This document shows positions 28,635 to 37,555 of a DNA stretch of 64,000 bases, piece after piece. Numbering within the stretch: the stretch's first letter is position 1; the number at the start of each line of letters is the position of its first letter. Source of the stretch: Rhodobacter sp. GTDB taxonomy: Bacteria > Pseudomonadota > Alphaproteobacteria > Rhodobacterales > Rhodobacteraceae. Under the pieces are notes generated by a model. That model made no database searches, was not told the origin of the DNA, and saw only the letters and a list, made by a program, of their open reading frames with translations. A program made the translations under genes and the position numbers. The stretch spans positions 9,684-73,683 of the forward strand of contig JADJAB010000037.1 in the NCBI GenBank assembly GCA_016704435.1, written 5' to 3'.

Positions 28635-28718
28635 TGGTGGGTGACCCTGGAATCGAACCAGGCGTGGGTCGCCCCGGCGGAGTTACAGTCCGCTGCCGCA
28701 CCTTGCAGCTCGTCACCC
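28635..28718 (-). tRNA. tRNA-Tyr (anticodon GTA)
   Basis: On the minus strand the acceptor GGGTGAC (28712-28718) pairs with GTCACCC (28639-28645), followed by discriminator A and an encoded CCA (28635-28637). The anticodon stem-loop reads GCGGA-CTGTAAC-TCCGC, anticodon GTA. A long variable arm, as in class II tRNAs, and the T arm CCTGG-TTCGATT-CCAGG are present. A promoter is visible upstream. Confidence 0.95.
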
Positions 28719-28730
28719 GAAGTGGGGCGG

Positions 28731-28759
28731 GGTGTAGCCAAGGGCGGGGAGGGCGTCAA
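28731..28759 (-). promoter_or_regulatory. Promoter of tRNA-Tyr
   Basis: On the minus strand TTGACG (28754-28759) is followed after exactly 17 bases by TACACC (28731-28736). The -10 ends about 12 bases before the mature tRNA 5' end. This is a good match to housekeeping sigma-70 promoters of alphaproteobacteria. Confidence 0.65.
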
Positions 28760-28815
28760 GGGTGGATCGGGGCCGAAACCGGCGCTATAGGGGGCGCAGG
28801 CAATGGAGTGCGGAA

Positions 28816-29604
28816 ATGAAGCCCGGATCGAAGAAACCCACCTGGATCGTGGACAAGGAACGCCGCGCCAAGGCCGAGGCGAAAGAGACCGTCTGGCTGT
28901 TCGGCCTGCATGCCGTGCGCGATGCGCTGCTGAATCCGAACCGCGAAAAGCTGCGGCTGGTGGTCACCAAGAACGCGCTCGACCGGCTGGAAGAGGCGGT
29001 GGCCGCCAGCGGCATGGCGCCAGAGGTGGTGGATCCGCGCAAATTCGACGTGCCGATTGACGATGGCAGCGTGCATCAGGGTGCTGCGCTTGAGGCGCGG
29101 CCACTGAACTGGGGCCAGTTGATGGATGTGGCGATCTCGGGGGCAGGCGCGCCGCTGGTGGTGCTGTTGGACCGGGTGACCGACCCGCACAATGCCGGCG
29201 CCGTCCTGCGCAGCGCCGAGGTGTTCGGCGCCCGCGCGGTGATCGCGCCCCGCCACCACTCGGCGCCGGAAACCGGGGCGCTGGCCAAGACGGCTTCGGG
29301 TGCGCTGGAACGCCAGCCCTATCTGCGGGTGACCAACCTGGCCGAAGCAATGGAAGAACTGAAAGAGGCGGGTTATCTCCTGATCGGGCTGGAAGGCGAA
29401 GCGCCGGTGACCCTGGCCGAGGCGCTGGCATCGGCCGGCACCCGTGCGGTGGGGCTGGTGCTGGGTGCCGAGGGACCGGGCCTGCGTGAAAAGACCCGTG
29501 AGACCTGCGACCTGATCGCCCGCATCCCCTTTGCCGGCGGCTTCGGCAGCCTGAACGTGTCGAACGCCGCCGCCGTCGCGCTCTATGCCGCGTCGACGCG
29601 ATAG
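28816..29604 (+). CDS. rlmB: 23S rRNA (guanosine-2'-O-)-methyltransferase of the TrmH/SpoU family
   Basis: A 262-residue SPOUT methyltransferase; RlmB methylates G2251 of 23S rRNA using SAM. Start chosen at ATG 28816 (MKPGSKKPTWIVDKERRAKA). An N-terminal substrate-binding domain (VWLFGLHAVRDALLNPNREK) is followed by the SPOUT core: VVLLDRVTDPHNAGAVLRSA, VGLVLGAEGPGLREKTRETC and IPFAGGFGSLNVSNAAAVAL, which form the knotted SAM site. Length fits RlmB. TrmH-type tRNA methyltransferases lack this N-terminal domain. Intact. Confidence 0.93.
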   Translation: MKPGSKKPTWIVDKERRAKAEAKETVWLFGLHAVRDALLNPNREKLRLVVTKNALDRLEEAVAASGMAPEVVDPRKFDVPIDDGSVHQGAALEARPLNWGQLMDVAISGAGAPLVVLLDRVTDPHNAGAVLRSAEVFGARAVIAPRHHSAPETGALAKTASGALERQPYLRVTNLAEAMEELKEAGYLLIGLEGEAPVTLAEALASAGTRAVGLVLGAEGPGLREKTRETCDLIARIPFAGGFGSLNVSNAAAVALYAASTR

Positions 29605-29651
29605 ATCACGAATGCGCGACAGGCCTTTAACACGGCCTTCACCTTTCTAGA

Positions 29652-29752
29652 TACAATATATCGGGCGCGGGAACTGGAACCCCCGCACCTTGATTTCACT
29701 GTCCCTCGTTCCGCAACTTCGGCGCCCGGCCCCTTGGCTTGGGCGCCTTTTT
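29652..29752 (+). ncRNA. Candidate small RNA with promoter and intrinsic terminator
   Basis: In the gap after rlmB, a TACAAT -10 element (29652-29657) precedes a GC-rich start near 29664. Within the next 90 bases is a hairpin, GCGGG (29667-29671) with CCCGC (29682-29686). The stretch ends in an intrinsic terminator, GGCGCCC (29721-29727) with GGGCGCC (29741-29747) and five T. The -35 is weak (TTAACA is 19 bases upstream). No protein frame explains it. An alternative is a leader or attenuator of the CoA-binding gene starting 18 bp later. Confidence 0.45.
29721..29752 (+). terminator. Rho-independent terminator
   Basis: A perfect 7-bp stem, GGCGCCC/GGGCGCC, with a 13-base loop, is followed by TTTTT at 29748-29752. 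It sits after rlmB and 18 bp before the next start codon, and is the clearest intrinsic terminator in the window. Confidence 0.75.
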
Positions 29753-29769
29753 CTGCTTCCCTTGGTGCC

Positions 29770-30189
29770 ATGACCGATGATGAAACCCTCCGCCGCATCC
29801 TGACCTCTGTCCGCGTGATCGCACTGGTCGGATGGTCGCCGAAACCGGACCGGCCCAGCCACGGCGTCGCGGCCTTTCTGGCAGGGCGCGGCTATCGGGT
29901 GATCCCGGTCAACCCCGGCCAGGCCGGCCAGGCAGCGTTGGGCGAGACGGTGCGCGCCTCGCTGGCCGAAGTGCGGCAAAAGGACGGGCCGATCGACATG
30001 GTCGAAATCTTTCGCCGCAGCGAAGAGGCCGGCGCCGTGGTCGATGAGGCGATCGCCATCGGCGCGAAAGTGGTCTGGATGCAGTTGGGCGTGATCGACG
30101 AAGCCGCCGCCGCCCGCGCCCGCGCTGCCGGGCTGGACGCGGTGATGAACCGCTGCCCCGCGATCGAGATTCCCCGGCTTGGGCTGTGA
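29770..30189 (+). CDS. CoA-binding domain protein (YccU-like)
   Basis: A 139-residue Rossmann-fold protein. Start chosen at ATG 29770 (MTDDETLRRILTSVRVIALV), since the upstream extension crosses the terminator. It has VIALVGWSPKPDRPSHGVAA as the CoA-binding loop, GYRVIPVNPG, and AIAIGAKVVWMQLGVIDEAA toward the end, matching the stand-alone CoA_binding_2 family. Role in the cell is not established. Intact. Confidence 0.85.
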   Translation: MTDDETLRRILTSVRVIALVGWSPKPDRPSHGVAAFLAGRGYRVIPVNPGQAGQAALGETVRASLAEVRQKDGPIDMVEIFRRSEEAGAVVDEAIAIGAKVVWMQLGVIDEAAAARARAAGLDAVMNRCPAIEIPRLGL

Positions 30190-30351
30190 CACCGGCACGC
30201 GGAATCCTGCCGCCGGCTGCGTCGCGGTGACGGGCCGCTGATCGGGTTGCGCGGCCCTGCCCACAACAACTTGCGTGCCTTTGCGTGCTTCCTACCACAT
30301 GGCGCGGGTGTTGCGGGGCAACGGCGGCGCGCCGGAAAAACCTTTCGGCGT

Positions 30352-30380
30352 TTGCACTTGCGGGCCGAATCTCGCTAAAC
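30352..30380 (+). promoter_or_regulatory. Candidate promoter of the DUF4177 gene
   Basis: TTGCAC (30352-30357) and CTAAAC (30375-30380) are spaced by 17 bases. A transcript starting near 30387 would have a 25-base leader before the ATG at 30412. Matches are moderate. Confidence 0.35.
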
Positions 30381-30411
30381 TCCACGGCGTCCTGATGGAG
30401 AGTCGCGCAAG

Positions 30412-30822
30412 ATGCACCGCTTCGAATACAAGGTCGTTCCCGCGCCCCGGCGGGGCGAGAAAGCCCGCGGCGTGAAGTCGACCGAAGAGCGGTTTGCCCT
30501 GGCACTGACCGGCCTGATGAACCGCATGGGCGCCGAGGGTTGGGATTATGTCCGCGCCGACGCGCTGCCCTGTGACGAACGGGTGGGCCTGACCGGGTCG
30601 AAGACCACCTTCCAGAACATGCTGGTGTTCCGCCGGATGATGGAGGCCGATGCCGCCGCCCCCGGCGCCGATACCCCCGCGCCGGTCCTGCGCATCGCGC
30701 ATGAGGCAGAACCCGCAGCCGCAGCCCAGACCGTGCCGCCGCTGCGCCTTGGCGCGGCCGAGTCGCCGATCGGCGCGGCCCCGGCGCTGGGACCGGCCAA
30801 ACCGGATCTTGCGGCCGAGTGA
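30412..30822 (+). CDS. DUF4177 domain protein
   Basis: A 136-residue protein from ATG at 30412. The first 75 residues (MHRFEYKVVPAPRRGEKARG, then LMNRMGAEGWDYVRADALP and TTFQNMLVFRR) match the small DUF4177 domain. The rest is an Ala/Pro-rich tail with no structure visible. Function unknown. Convergent with the aminotransferase gene 4 bp away. Confidence 0.8.
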   Translation: MHRFEYKVVPAPRRGEKARGVKSTEERFALALTGLMNRMGAEGWDYVRADALPCDERVGLTGSKTTFQNMLVFRRMMEADAAAPGADTPAPVLRIAHEAEPAAAAQTVPPLRLGAAESPIGAAPALGPAKPDLAAE

Positions 30823-30826
30823 CCGA

Positions 30827-31927
30827 TCAGCCCGCTGCCTTCAGCGCCTCGGGCAGCACTTCTTCCACCACATCCAGCGCCGCGTCGGGGCCGATGCTGA
30901 CGCGGATGCAGCGGTCCAGCGGGGCCACGCCGGGCATCCGGATGAACAACCCTCGGGCCTGGCATTCCGCCAGCACGCGGCGGGCGAAGGCGCCGTCGCG
31001 ACCGCAGTCGATGGTGACGAAATTGGTGGCCGAGGGCAGGGCCTCCAGCCCGTTGGTGGCGGCGATCCGCGCCAGCCTTTCGCGCCCGGCCTCGACGCCG
31101 CGCTTCACTTGCGCCAGCCAGTCCTGATCCGCCAGCGCCGCCAGCGCCCCGATCTGGGCAATGCGGCCCATGCCGAAATGATCGCGCACCTTGTCGAAGG
31201 CCTGCGCCAGCGCGGGGTCGGCCAGGGCATGGCCGACGCGGGCGCCAGCCATGCCATAGCCCTTGGAGAAAGTGCGCAGGCGGATCACCTGGGGGTGATC
31301 CGGGGCGATGGCCGGGATCGTGCCCGCGGGGGCAAGGTCGGCATAGGCCTCGTCGAGAACGAGTAAGGTGTCTTCGGGCAAGTTGGCAATCAGATCCTCG
31401 ATCACGGCGGCTGGGTGGTGGCTGCCCATCGGGTTGTCGGGGTTGGCAAGGTAAAGCAGGCGGGCGCCATCGCGGCGGGCGGCATCCAGCAGCGCCTGCG
31501 GGTCTTCGTGGCCGCCGCGGTAGGGCACGCGGGCCAGCGCGCCGCCTTGGCCCGTGACGTGGAAGGCAAAGGTCGGATAGGCGCCGAGGCTGGTGACGAC
31601 GGGGGTGCCGGAGGCGAGCGTGAGTCGGCAGACCAGCCCCAGTAGCCCGTCGATGCCGGGGCCGATGGCGAAATGCGCGGGCTGGCAGCCGTGGTGGCGG
31701 GCCAGCGCCAGTTTCAGGTCGTGATTCTCCGGGTCGCCGTATTTCCAGACCTCGCCGGCTGCCTGTGCCATGGCCGCAATGGCCTTGGGAGAGGGGCCGA
31801 ACAGGGATTCATTGGCGCCAAGGCGGGCGCGGAAGGGCTGGCCGGCCTGCCGTTCCAGCGTCTCGGGGCCGGTGAAGGGCACGGTTGCGGGCAGTGCGGC
31901 GGCATGGGGCGTGAGAAAGCGGCTCAT
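30827..31927 (-). CDS. HisC-like pyridoxal phosphate aminotransferase
   Basis: A 366-residue fold-type I aminotransferase from ATG at 31927 (MSRFLTPHAAALPATVPFTG). It has ARLGANESLFGPSPKAIAAM (HisC-like N-terminal signature), LVLDEAYADLAPAGTI with the PLP-ring Asp, the PLP lysine in IRLRTFSKGYGMAGARVGHA, and the phosphate-site Arg at the end. It resembles histidinol-phosphate aminotransferase but has no his genes beside it, so an aromatic or other amino acid substrate is equally possible. Intact. Confidence 0.88.
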   Translation of the reverse strand: MSRFLTPHAAALPATVPFTGPETLERQAGQPFRARLGANESLFGPSPKAIAAMAQAAGEVWKYGDPENHDLKLALARHHGCQPAHFAIGPGIDGLLGLVCRLTLASGTPVVTSLGAYPTFAFHVTGQGGALARVPYRGGHEDPQALLDAARRDGARLLYLANPDNPMGSHHPAAVIEDLIANLPEDTLLVLDEAYADLAPAGTIPAIAPDHPQVIRLRTFSKGYGMAGARVGHALADPALAQAFDKVRDHFGMGRIAQIGALAALADQDWLAQVKRGVEAGRERLARIAATNGLEALPSATNFVTIDCGRDGAFARRVLAECQARGLFIRMPGVAPLDRCIRVSIGPDAALDVVEEVLPEALKAAG

Positions 31928-32060
31928 GCGCCGGAAGGTAGGGCGCCGGGGCAGCGGGCCGCAAGAGGGAACGATCAGCGAAACGCGGGGTTGTGCTGCC
32001 GACCCGGTGCGACGGAATGCAAGACCGACGCGGCGTCGCGGCGCCGGGGCAGAACCCGCA

Positions 32061-32219
32061 TCAGCGCAGGAACTTGCGGCAGCTTTCCTCGGCGATGGTC
32101 TGCCGCATTTCCAGACCGGCGAGTTCGGCCATGGCCGACTTGCGCACTGCCGGGTCGGTGTGGGTAGCGAGGCGGGCCTTGAGCATCTCGCGTTCGGCGA
32201 GGCGGGAAAGCCAGGACAT
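32061..32219 (-). CDS. Small conserved-looking protein, 52 residues
   Basis: Starts at ATG 32219 (MSWLSRLAEREMLKARLATH) with AAAGGAG upstream at good spacing. The protein is charged and predicted to be helical (RKSAMAELAGLEMRQTIAEE), with one Cys near the end (SCRKFLR). No family is recognised. The ribosome site and codon use support a real gene. Confidence 0.6.
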   Translation of the reverse strand: MSWLSRLAEREMLKARLATHTDPAVRKSAMAELAGLEMRQTIAEESCRKFLR

Positions 32220-32355
32220 GCGCGGCTCCTTTCCCGGCCGCCTTGCGCCGCTTGCGGGCCGGGGAAATGGGCGGCTTTCCGCCACCTTCGTCGCTGATAC
32301 CCCTCATCCCCCCAAGGATACCGGTCCTTCAAGGAAGGCCGCAGACGGACGGAGG

Positions 32356-35300
32356 TCAGTCGAGATCGGCAAGCCGTTTCAGGGCGGCGGCGATCCTGGC
32401 GGCTTCGTCCTGGCGGGCCTCGAGGTTCGATTTCGCTTCCTCGACCACGTCTTCGGGGGCAGAGCGGGCAAAATTGGGGTTGTCGAGGCGGCCCTTCAGG
32501 CCGGAGATTTCCTTGGCCAGCTTGTCCTGGGCCTTGGAAAGCCGGGCTTTTTCCTCGGCGATGTCGATCAGACCCTGCAGCGGGATGGCAAAGCTGGCGC
32601 CCTCGGCCGTGACGGCAATGGCGCCTTTCGGCGCGCGGCCTTCGGAAAAGCCGTCGATCCGGGCGAGGCGCCTGATCAGTGCCTCGTTGCGATCCCATGC
32701 GGCGCGGGCGGCCGGGGTAAGCTCGGTCGCCACCAGATCGGCCTTCAGGCCGACGGGCACATGGACCTGCGCGCGGGCCGACCTGATGTCGTCGATCAGG
32801 GCGGTGACAAAGCCCATCTCGGCGGCCGCCTCGGCGTCGACCAGGCTGGCGGGGAATTGTGGCCAGTCGGTGTGGACCAGCAGCTTGTCGCGGCTGCCGG
32901 TGCTGCCCCAGAGGTCCTCGGTGATGAAAGGCATGAACGGGTGCAGCAGGATCATCGACTGGTCGAGGACCCAGGCCATCGTGGCGCGGGTTTCCTGTGC
33001 GTCGGGACCGTCGAACAGCGGCTTGGCAAACTCGACATACCAGTCGCAGACGCGGCCCCAGACGAAGGCGTAAAGCGCCGAGGCTGCGGTGTCGAAGCGG
33101 AAATCCTCAAGTGCTGCGTTGACTTCGGCCAGCGTCTTCGCGGTTTCACCGATGATCCAGCGGTTCGCGGTGGCCTTTGCCTGCGGCGGCGCGCTTTGGG
33201 TGGCGTGGCCTTCCCAGACCCCGTTCATCTCGGCAAAGCGGCAGGCGTTCCACAGCTTGGTGCCGAAGTTGCGATAGCCGGCGATGCGGCTCGTATCCAG
33301 TTTCAGCACCCCGCCGAGGGAGGCCATGGCGGCATTGGTAAAGCGCAGGGCATCGGCGCCAAATTCGTCGATGATCTCCAGCGGGTCGACGACATTGCCG
33401 AGAGATTTCGACATCTTCTTGCCCTTGGCGTCGCGGACAAGACCGTGCAGGTAGACGGTGTGGAAGGGGATGTCATTCACCACCGCCAGCTGCATCATCA
33501 TCATCCGGGCGACCCAGAAGAACAGGATGTCCTGCCCGGTGATCAGGACCGAGGTCGGGAAATATCTTTTCAGTTCCGCGGTTTGTTCCGGCCAGCCGAG
33601 GGTGCCGATGGGCCAGAGGCCGGAGGAGAACCAGGTGTCGAGGACGTCGGGGTCGCGCCAGATCGGGTAGGTGAGGCGGGTCGCGTCCTGATCGACCTCA
33701 TAGGCGGCGAGGCTGGCAGCAAGCGTTTCCACGGCTTTCGCCCGGTCGGCGACTTCTACGATGCCTGCGTGGTTCAGCGGGTGTGGCAGGGCGGCCAGAT
33801 CGTCGCGGAAACGCTCCGTGACGGTGGCGGCATTGCCGGCGCAATGGTGGCGCGCCTCGCGTTGGGCGTGGCCACCGTCGCCGAGAACGCGGAGCATTTC
33901 CACCGGATCCAGCGCCTCGTCGCCCTCATCATCGGTGAAGCCGGGGGCAGAGAGGTCAAGGCCGTACCAGACCGGGATCTGGTGCCCCCACCACAGCTGG
34001 CGCGAGATGCACCAGGGCTCGATGCTCTCCAGCCAGTGGTAGTAGGTTTTCTCGCCCGACGGAGGGATGATGCGGGTAGCGCCGGTGCGGACGGCTTCCA
34101 GCGCCGGTTCGACGATCCTGGCGGTGTCGACGAACCACTGGTCGGTGAGCATCGGCTCGATCACCACTTTCGACCGATCCCCGAAAGGCTGCATGATCGG
34201 CTTGGACTCGACGTAGGGCACCCGCTCCAGATGTTCGGCGCCGGTTTCCTTGTCGATGCTCTTGCGCAGCACCGTCACCGCCAGCCCTTCGGCGTTGATC
34301 GCCGCGACCACGCGTTTGCGGGCGTCGAAGCGGTCAAGCCCGCGCAGGTCGTCGGGGACGAGGTTGATGGTGTCGGCTTCCGCTTCGCCCAGCGTCCGCT
34401 CGCCGCGCGCAACCGCGCCTGCGATCGCGGCGGCCTCGGCATGGGCCAGCCCGTCGTCGCGCATCCGGGCGCGGCTGTCCATCAAACGGTAAAGCGGGAT
34501 GCCGTTGCGGGTGGCGACGCCATAGTCGTTGAAGTCATGCGCGCCGGTGATCTTGACCGCGCCCGAGCCGAAGCTGGGGTCGGGGTATTCATCGGTGATG
34601 ATCGGGATCAATCGGCGATGCTCCGCCGGGCCAACCGGGATTTCGCAGAGTTTCCCGATGATTGGCGCGTAACGCTGATCTGATGGATGAACGGCAACCG
34701 CGCCGTCGCCCAGCATGGTTTCGGGTCGCGTGGTGGCGATGGAGATATAGTCGCGCTCCTCTTCAAAGGTGACGCGCCCTTCGCCATCCTTCTCGCGGTA
34801 GATATAGGTTTCCCCCCCCGCCAGCGGGTATTTGAAGTGCCACATATGGCCCGCGACTTCGGTCTTCTCGACCTCAAGGTCGGAAATGGCGGTCTCAAAA
34901 TGCGGATCCCAGTTGACCAGACGCTTGCCGCGATAGATCAGGCCCTTGTTGTATAGATCGACGAAGACCCTGATGACGGCATCGTGGAAGTTGCCCTCCT
35001 CGCCCGCAGGCGCACCGGGGGCGCCGGACATGGTGAAGGCCTCCCGCGACCAGTCACAAGAGGCGCCCAACCGCTGCAACTGGCCGATGATCGTGCCACG
35101 CGATTTCTGCTTCTGTTCCCAGACCAGCCTGGTGAACGCCTCACGCGAAAAATCGGTGCGGCGGCGGTTGGTCTTCGCCAGTTCCCGCTCCGTCACCATC
35201 TGGGTGGCTATGCCGGCGTGGTCGGTGCCGGGCTGCCACAGCGTGTCATCGCCCATCATCCGGTGCCAGCGGGTCAGGATGTCCTGCAAGGTGTTGTTGA

Positions 35301-35472
35301 AGGCATGGCCCATGTGCAGGCTGCCGGTGACATTCGGCGGCGGGATCATGACGGAGAAGGCCGGGTGGCCGGGTTTCGCGTTGGCCCCGGCCACAAAAGC
35401 CCTGGCGTCCAGCCACAGCTTCGAGATGCGGGCTTCGGCCTCGGCGGCATTGAAGGTCTTTTCCATCGGCAT
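32356..35472 (-). CDS. valS: Valyl-tRNA synthetase
   Basis: A 1038-residue class I synthetase charging tRNA-Val. Start chosen at ATG 35472 ([20 protein letters not shown]). The Rossmann HIGH motif appears as [19 protein letters not shown] and the KMSKS loop as [20 protein letters not shown]. The CP1 editing region, the anticodon-binding region and a C-terminal coiled coil ([20 protein letters not shown]) are all present. A Rhodobacterales-type insertion lies in the middle ([20 protein letters not shown]). Despite its length it has no frameshift. Confidence 0.97.
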   Translation of the reverse strand: MPMEKTFNAAEAEARISKLWLDARAFVAGANAKPGHPAFSVMIPPPNVTGSLHMGHAFNNTLQDILTRWHRMMGDDTLWQPGTDHAGIATQMVTERELAKTNRRRTDFSREAFTRLVWEQKQKSRGTIIGQLQRLGASCDWSREAFTMSGAPGAPAGEEGNFHDAVIRVFVDLYNKGLIYRGKRLVNWDPHFETAISDLEVEKTEVAGHMWHFKYPLAGGETYIYREKDGEGRVTFEEERDYISIATTRPETMLGDGAVAVHPSDQRYAPIIGKLCEIPVGPAEHRRLIPIITDEYPDPSFGSGAVKITGAHDFNDYGVATRNGIPLYRLMDSRARMRDDGLAHAEAAAIAGAVARGERTLGEAEADTINLVPDDLRGLDRFDARKRVVAAINAEGLAVTVLRKSIDKETGAEHLERVPYVESKPIMQPFGDRSKVVIEPMLTDQWFVDTARIVEPALEAVRTGATRIIPPSGEKTYYHWLESIEPWCISRQLWWGHQIPVWYGLDLSAPGFTDDEGDEALDPVEMLRVLGDGGHAQREARHHCAGNAATVTERFRDDLAALPHPLNHAGIVEVADRAKAVETLAASLAAYEVDQDATRLTYPIWRDPDVLDTWFSSGLWPIGTLGWPEQTAELKRYFPTSVLITGQDILFFWVARMMMMQLAVVNDIPFHTVYLHGLVRDAKGKKMSKSLGNVVDPLEIIDEFGADALRFTNAAMASLGGVLKLDTSRIAGYRNFGTKLWNACRFAEMNGVWEGHATQSAPPQAKATANRWIIGETAKTLAEVNAALEDFRFDTAASALYAFVWGRVCDWYVEFAKPLFDGPDAQETRATMAWVLDQSMILLHPFMPFITEDLWGSTGSRDKLLVHTDWPQFPASLVDAEAAAEMGFVTALIDDIRSARAQVHVPVGLKADLVATELTPAARAAWDRNEALIRRLARIDGFSEGRAPKGAIAVTAEGASFAIPLQGLIDIAEEKARLSKAQDKLAKEISGLKGRLDNPNFARSAPEDVVEEAKSNLEARQDEAARIAAALKRLADLD

Positions 35473-35620
35473 GATCGGCTTCCTTTGCGTCCGCCTTGGC
35501 TTTATCCAAAGCGCGCGGCAAGGGGAAGGCTCTCGCACCGCCCATGCCGCTTCCCGTGGCAACGCGGGCGAGCGGGCGCTCGATGCGCCCCGAGGCCGCT
35601 CCCCCTCACCGCCAAATCCG

Positions 35621-36052
35621 CTAGACCGCCCGGTCGATCTTGGTCGACAGATGGATCAGGCTTTCCGATGACCGCACCCCCGTCATCGCGCCGATCTGGT
35701 CCAGCACCTGGTCCAGCACCTGGGTATTCGGGCAGGCCACCTGCAGCAGAAGATCGAACCGGCCCGAGGTGGTAAACACCCGCTCCACCTCGGAGATCGC
35801 CTTCAGCCGCGTCAGGATCGCGGCCTGGCCGCGCGGCTCCACGCTCAACAGCACCGAAGCCCGCAGCCGCCCCTCGCGTGCGCCTTCGCCCAGCCGCAGC
35901 GTATAGCCGGCGATGACGCCGCCGGTCTCCAGCCGCTCCAGCCGCGCCTGGATGGTCGAGCGGGCGACCTTCAGCCGCCGCGCCAGCGTTGCAACCGACA
36001 TGCGGGCATCCGCCCCCAGAAGCCCGATGATGTTGCGATCCAGCTCATCCAT
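35621..36052 (-). CDS. Lrp/AsnC family transcriptional regulator
   Basis: A 143-residue regulator from ATG at 36052. It has an N-terminal helix-turn-helix ([20 protein letters not shown], then [19 protein letters not shown]) and a C-terminal AsnC/RAM domain ([20 protein letters not shown]). It is divergent from the ornithine decarboxylase gene across about 215 bp, so control of that gene by an amino acid such as ornithine, arginine or lysine is a fair inference. Intact. Confidence 0.93.
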   Translation of the reverse strand: MDELDRNIIGLLGADARMSVATLARRLKVARSTIQARLERLETGGVIAGYTLRLGEGAREGRLRASVLLSVEPRGQAAILTRLKAISEVERVFTTSGRFDLLLQVACPNTQVLDQVLDQIGAMTGVRSSESLIHLSTKIDRAV

Positions 36053-36268
36053 GCAATCTGCCCGGTTTTTTCGTCATAATAACGACAGTTCGGGGCAGTT
36101 ATACAGTTTTCTTCGGTGAAGTTGTAGCCCATATCGCGCATCCTGAGTGCAGGAAAAGGCGGCTCATACGCACCTGGCCTGGTTTTTTCGCAAACCACGC
36201 TGGTGTCCGGCCCCGCAACGGCAAGGGGTCAAGGGCTACGCATCTTGTTGGCAGAAAGGAACCCGCCG
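36053..36268 (+). promoter_or_regulatory. Long leader of the ornithine decarboxylase gene, candidate structured RNA
   Basis: The 216 bases between the divergent regulator and decarboxylase genes hold an imperfect AT-rich dyad (GTCATAATAACGAC, about 36075), a hairpin TGGTTT-TTTCGC-AAACCA (about 36181-36198) preceded by a CCTGG-TTTTTT stretch, and GGCCCC-x10-GGGGTC (about 36211-36232). Alphaproteobacterial ornithine decarboxylase genes are known to carry the speF leader RNA; whether this is a member needs a covariance-model search. Confidence 0.4.
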
Positions 36269-37414
36269 ATGGGACTGTCGAAGACGATCTGGACCAATCC
36301 GACCGAATTCATCCGCAACGTGCAGCCGGAAGATCCGGTGCTGTTCTTTGCCCCTTCGGTGGCGCAGGCCAATGCGCGCCGCTTCATCGACGGCTTTCCG
36401 GGCATGGTGACCTATGCGGTCAAGTCCAATCCCGGCGAAGAGATGGTGGAAAACCTCGCCGCTGCCGGCATCCGCGGCTATGACTGCGCCAGCAGCTTCG
36501 AGATCGACCTGATCCGCCGCCTCGCCCCCGATGCGGCCATCCATTACAACAACCCGGTGCGCGCCCGGCCCGAGATCGCCCATGCGGTCGAGCGCGGCGT
36601 GAAAAGCTACAGCGTCGATTCGAAATCCGAACTGGCCAAGCTGATCGAGATGGTACCGGCCGAGGGCACCGAGATCTCGGTGCGCTTCAAACTGCCGGTC
36701 GCGGGCGCGGCGTACAACTTCGGCGCCAAGTTCGGCGCCACTTCGGATATGGCGGTGGAGCTGCTGAAAACCGTGGCGAAGGCGGGCTTCATCCCGTCGA
36801 TCACCTTCCATCCGGGCACCCAATGCACCGATCCGATGGCCTGGGATGCCTATATCCGCGAGGCGGCGCTGATCGCGGCCAAGGCCGGCGTGACCATCGC
36901 GCGGCTGAACGTCGGCGGCGGCTTCCCCAGCCACCGGCTGAATGCGGTCGTGCCGCAGCTGGAAGAGACCTTCGCCGTGATCGACCGCGCCGCGACCGAG
37001 GCCTTCGGCGACAACCGCCCCCTCCTCGTCTGCGAACCGGGCCGCGCCATGTGTGGCGACGCCTTCACCCTGGCCGCCAAGGTCAAGTCGATCCGCGACG
37101 CGGAGCATGTGTTCCTGAACGACGGGGTCTATGGCTCGTTGAACGAACTGCCGCAAATTGGGGTGATCGACCGGATGCAGGTCATCTCGCCCGAGGGACG
37201 CTTGCGCAAGGGCAAGCCGCTGCCCCGCATCGTCTTTGGCCCGACCTGCGATTCGATCGACCGGCTGCCGGGCGACATTCCGCTGCCCGCGGACATGATC
37301 GAAGGCGATTACCTGATCTGGCACGGACTCGGCTCCTACTCGGTCGTCACCAACAGCCGCTTCAACGGCTTTGGCGACCTTCAGATGGCGACGGTACTGA
37401 ACCTCAGGGCCTGA
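36269..37414 (+). CDS. Ornithine (or lysine/ornithine) decarboxylase, fold type III
   Basis: A 381-residue PLP enzyme of the eukaryotic-type (alanine racemase fold) decarboxylase family that makes putrescine from ornithine. Start chosen at ATG 36269 (MGLSKTIWTNPTEFIRNVQP), with AAAGGA upstream; the reading to 36203 has no support. Visible: the PLP lysine K52 in MVTYAVKSNPGEEMV, LNVGGGFPSHR, the EPGRAMCGDAF PLP-phosphate segment, and FGPTCDSIDRLPGDIPLP with the catalytic Cys. It neighbours N-carbamoylputrescine amidase, another putrescine-forming enzyme. Lysine as a second substrate cannot be excluded. Intact. Confidence 0.92.
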   Translation: MGLSKTIWTNPTEFIRNVQPEDPVLFFAPSVAQANARRFIDGFPGMVTYAVKSNPGEEMVENLAAAGIRGYDCASSFEIDLIRRLAPDAAIHYNNPVRARPEIAHAVERGVKSYSVDSKSELAKLIEMVPAEGTEISVRFKLPVAGAAYNFGAKFGATSDMAVELLKTVAKAGFIPSITFHPGTQCTDPMAWDAYIREAALIAAKAGVTIARLNVGGGFPSHRLNAVVPQLEETFAVIDRAATEAFGDNRPLLVCEPGRAMCGDAFTLAAKVKSIRDAEHVFLNDGVYGSLNELPQIGVIDRMQVISPEGRLRKGKPLPRIVFGPTCDSIDRLPGDIPLPADMIEGDYLIWHGLGSYSVVTNSRFNGFGDLQMATVLNLRA

Positions 37415-37555
37415 CCGGATCGCATTTGCGTGTAGTGCAAACCCCCGGCTGGACAATTCCCGCCGGGGGTTTAGCCTTTGCGACGGTTAACCATTCCGTG
37501 ACGACCACGCTTCACACTGACCTGACAGATGACCGACCGATGACCGGAGGCTGCC

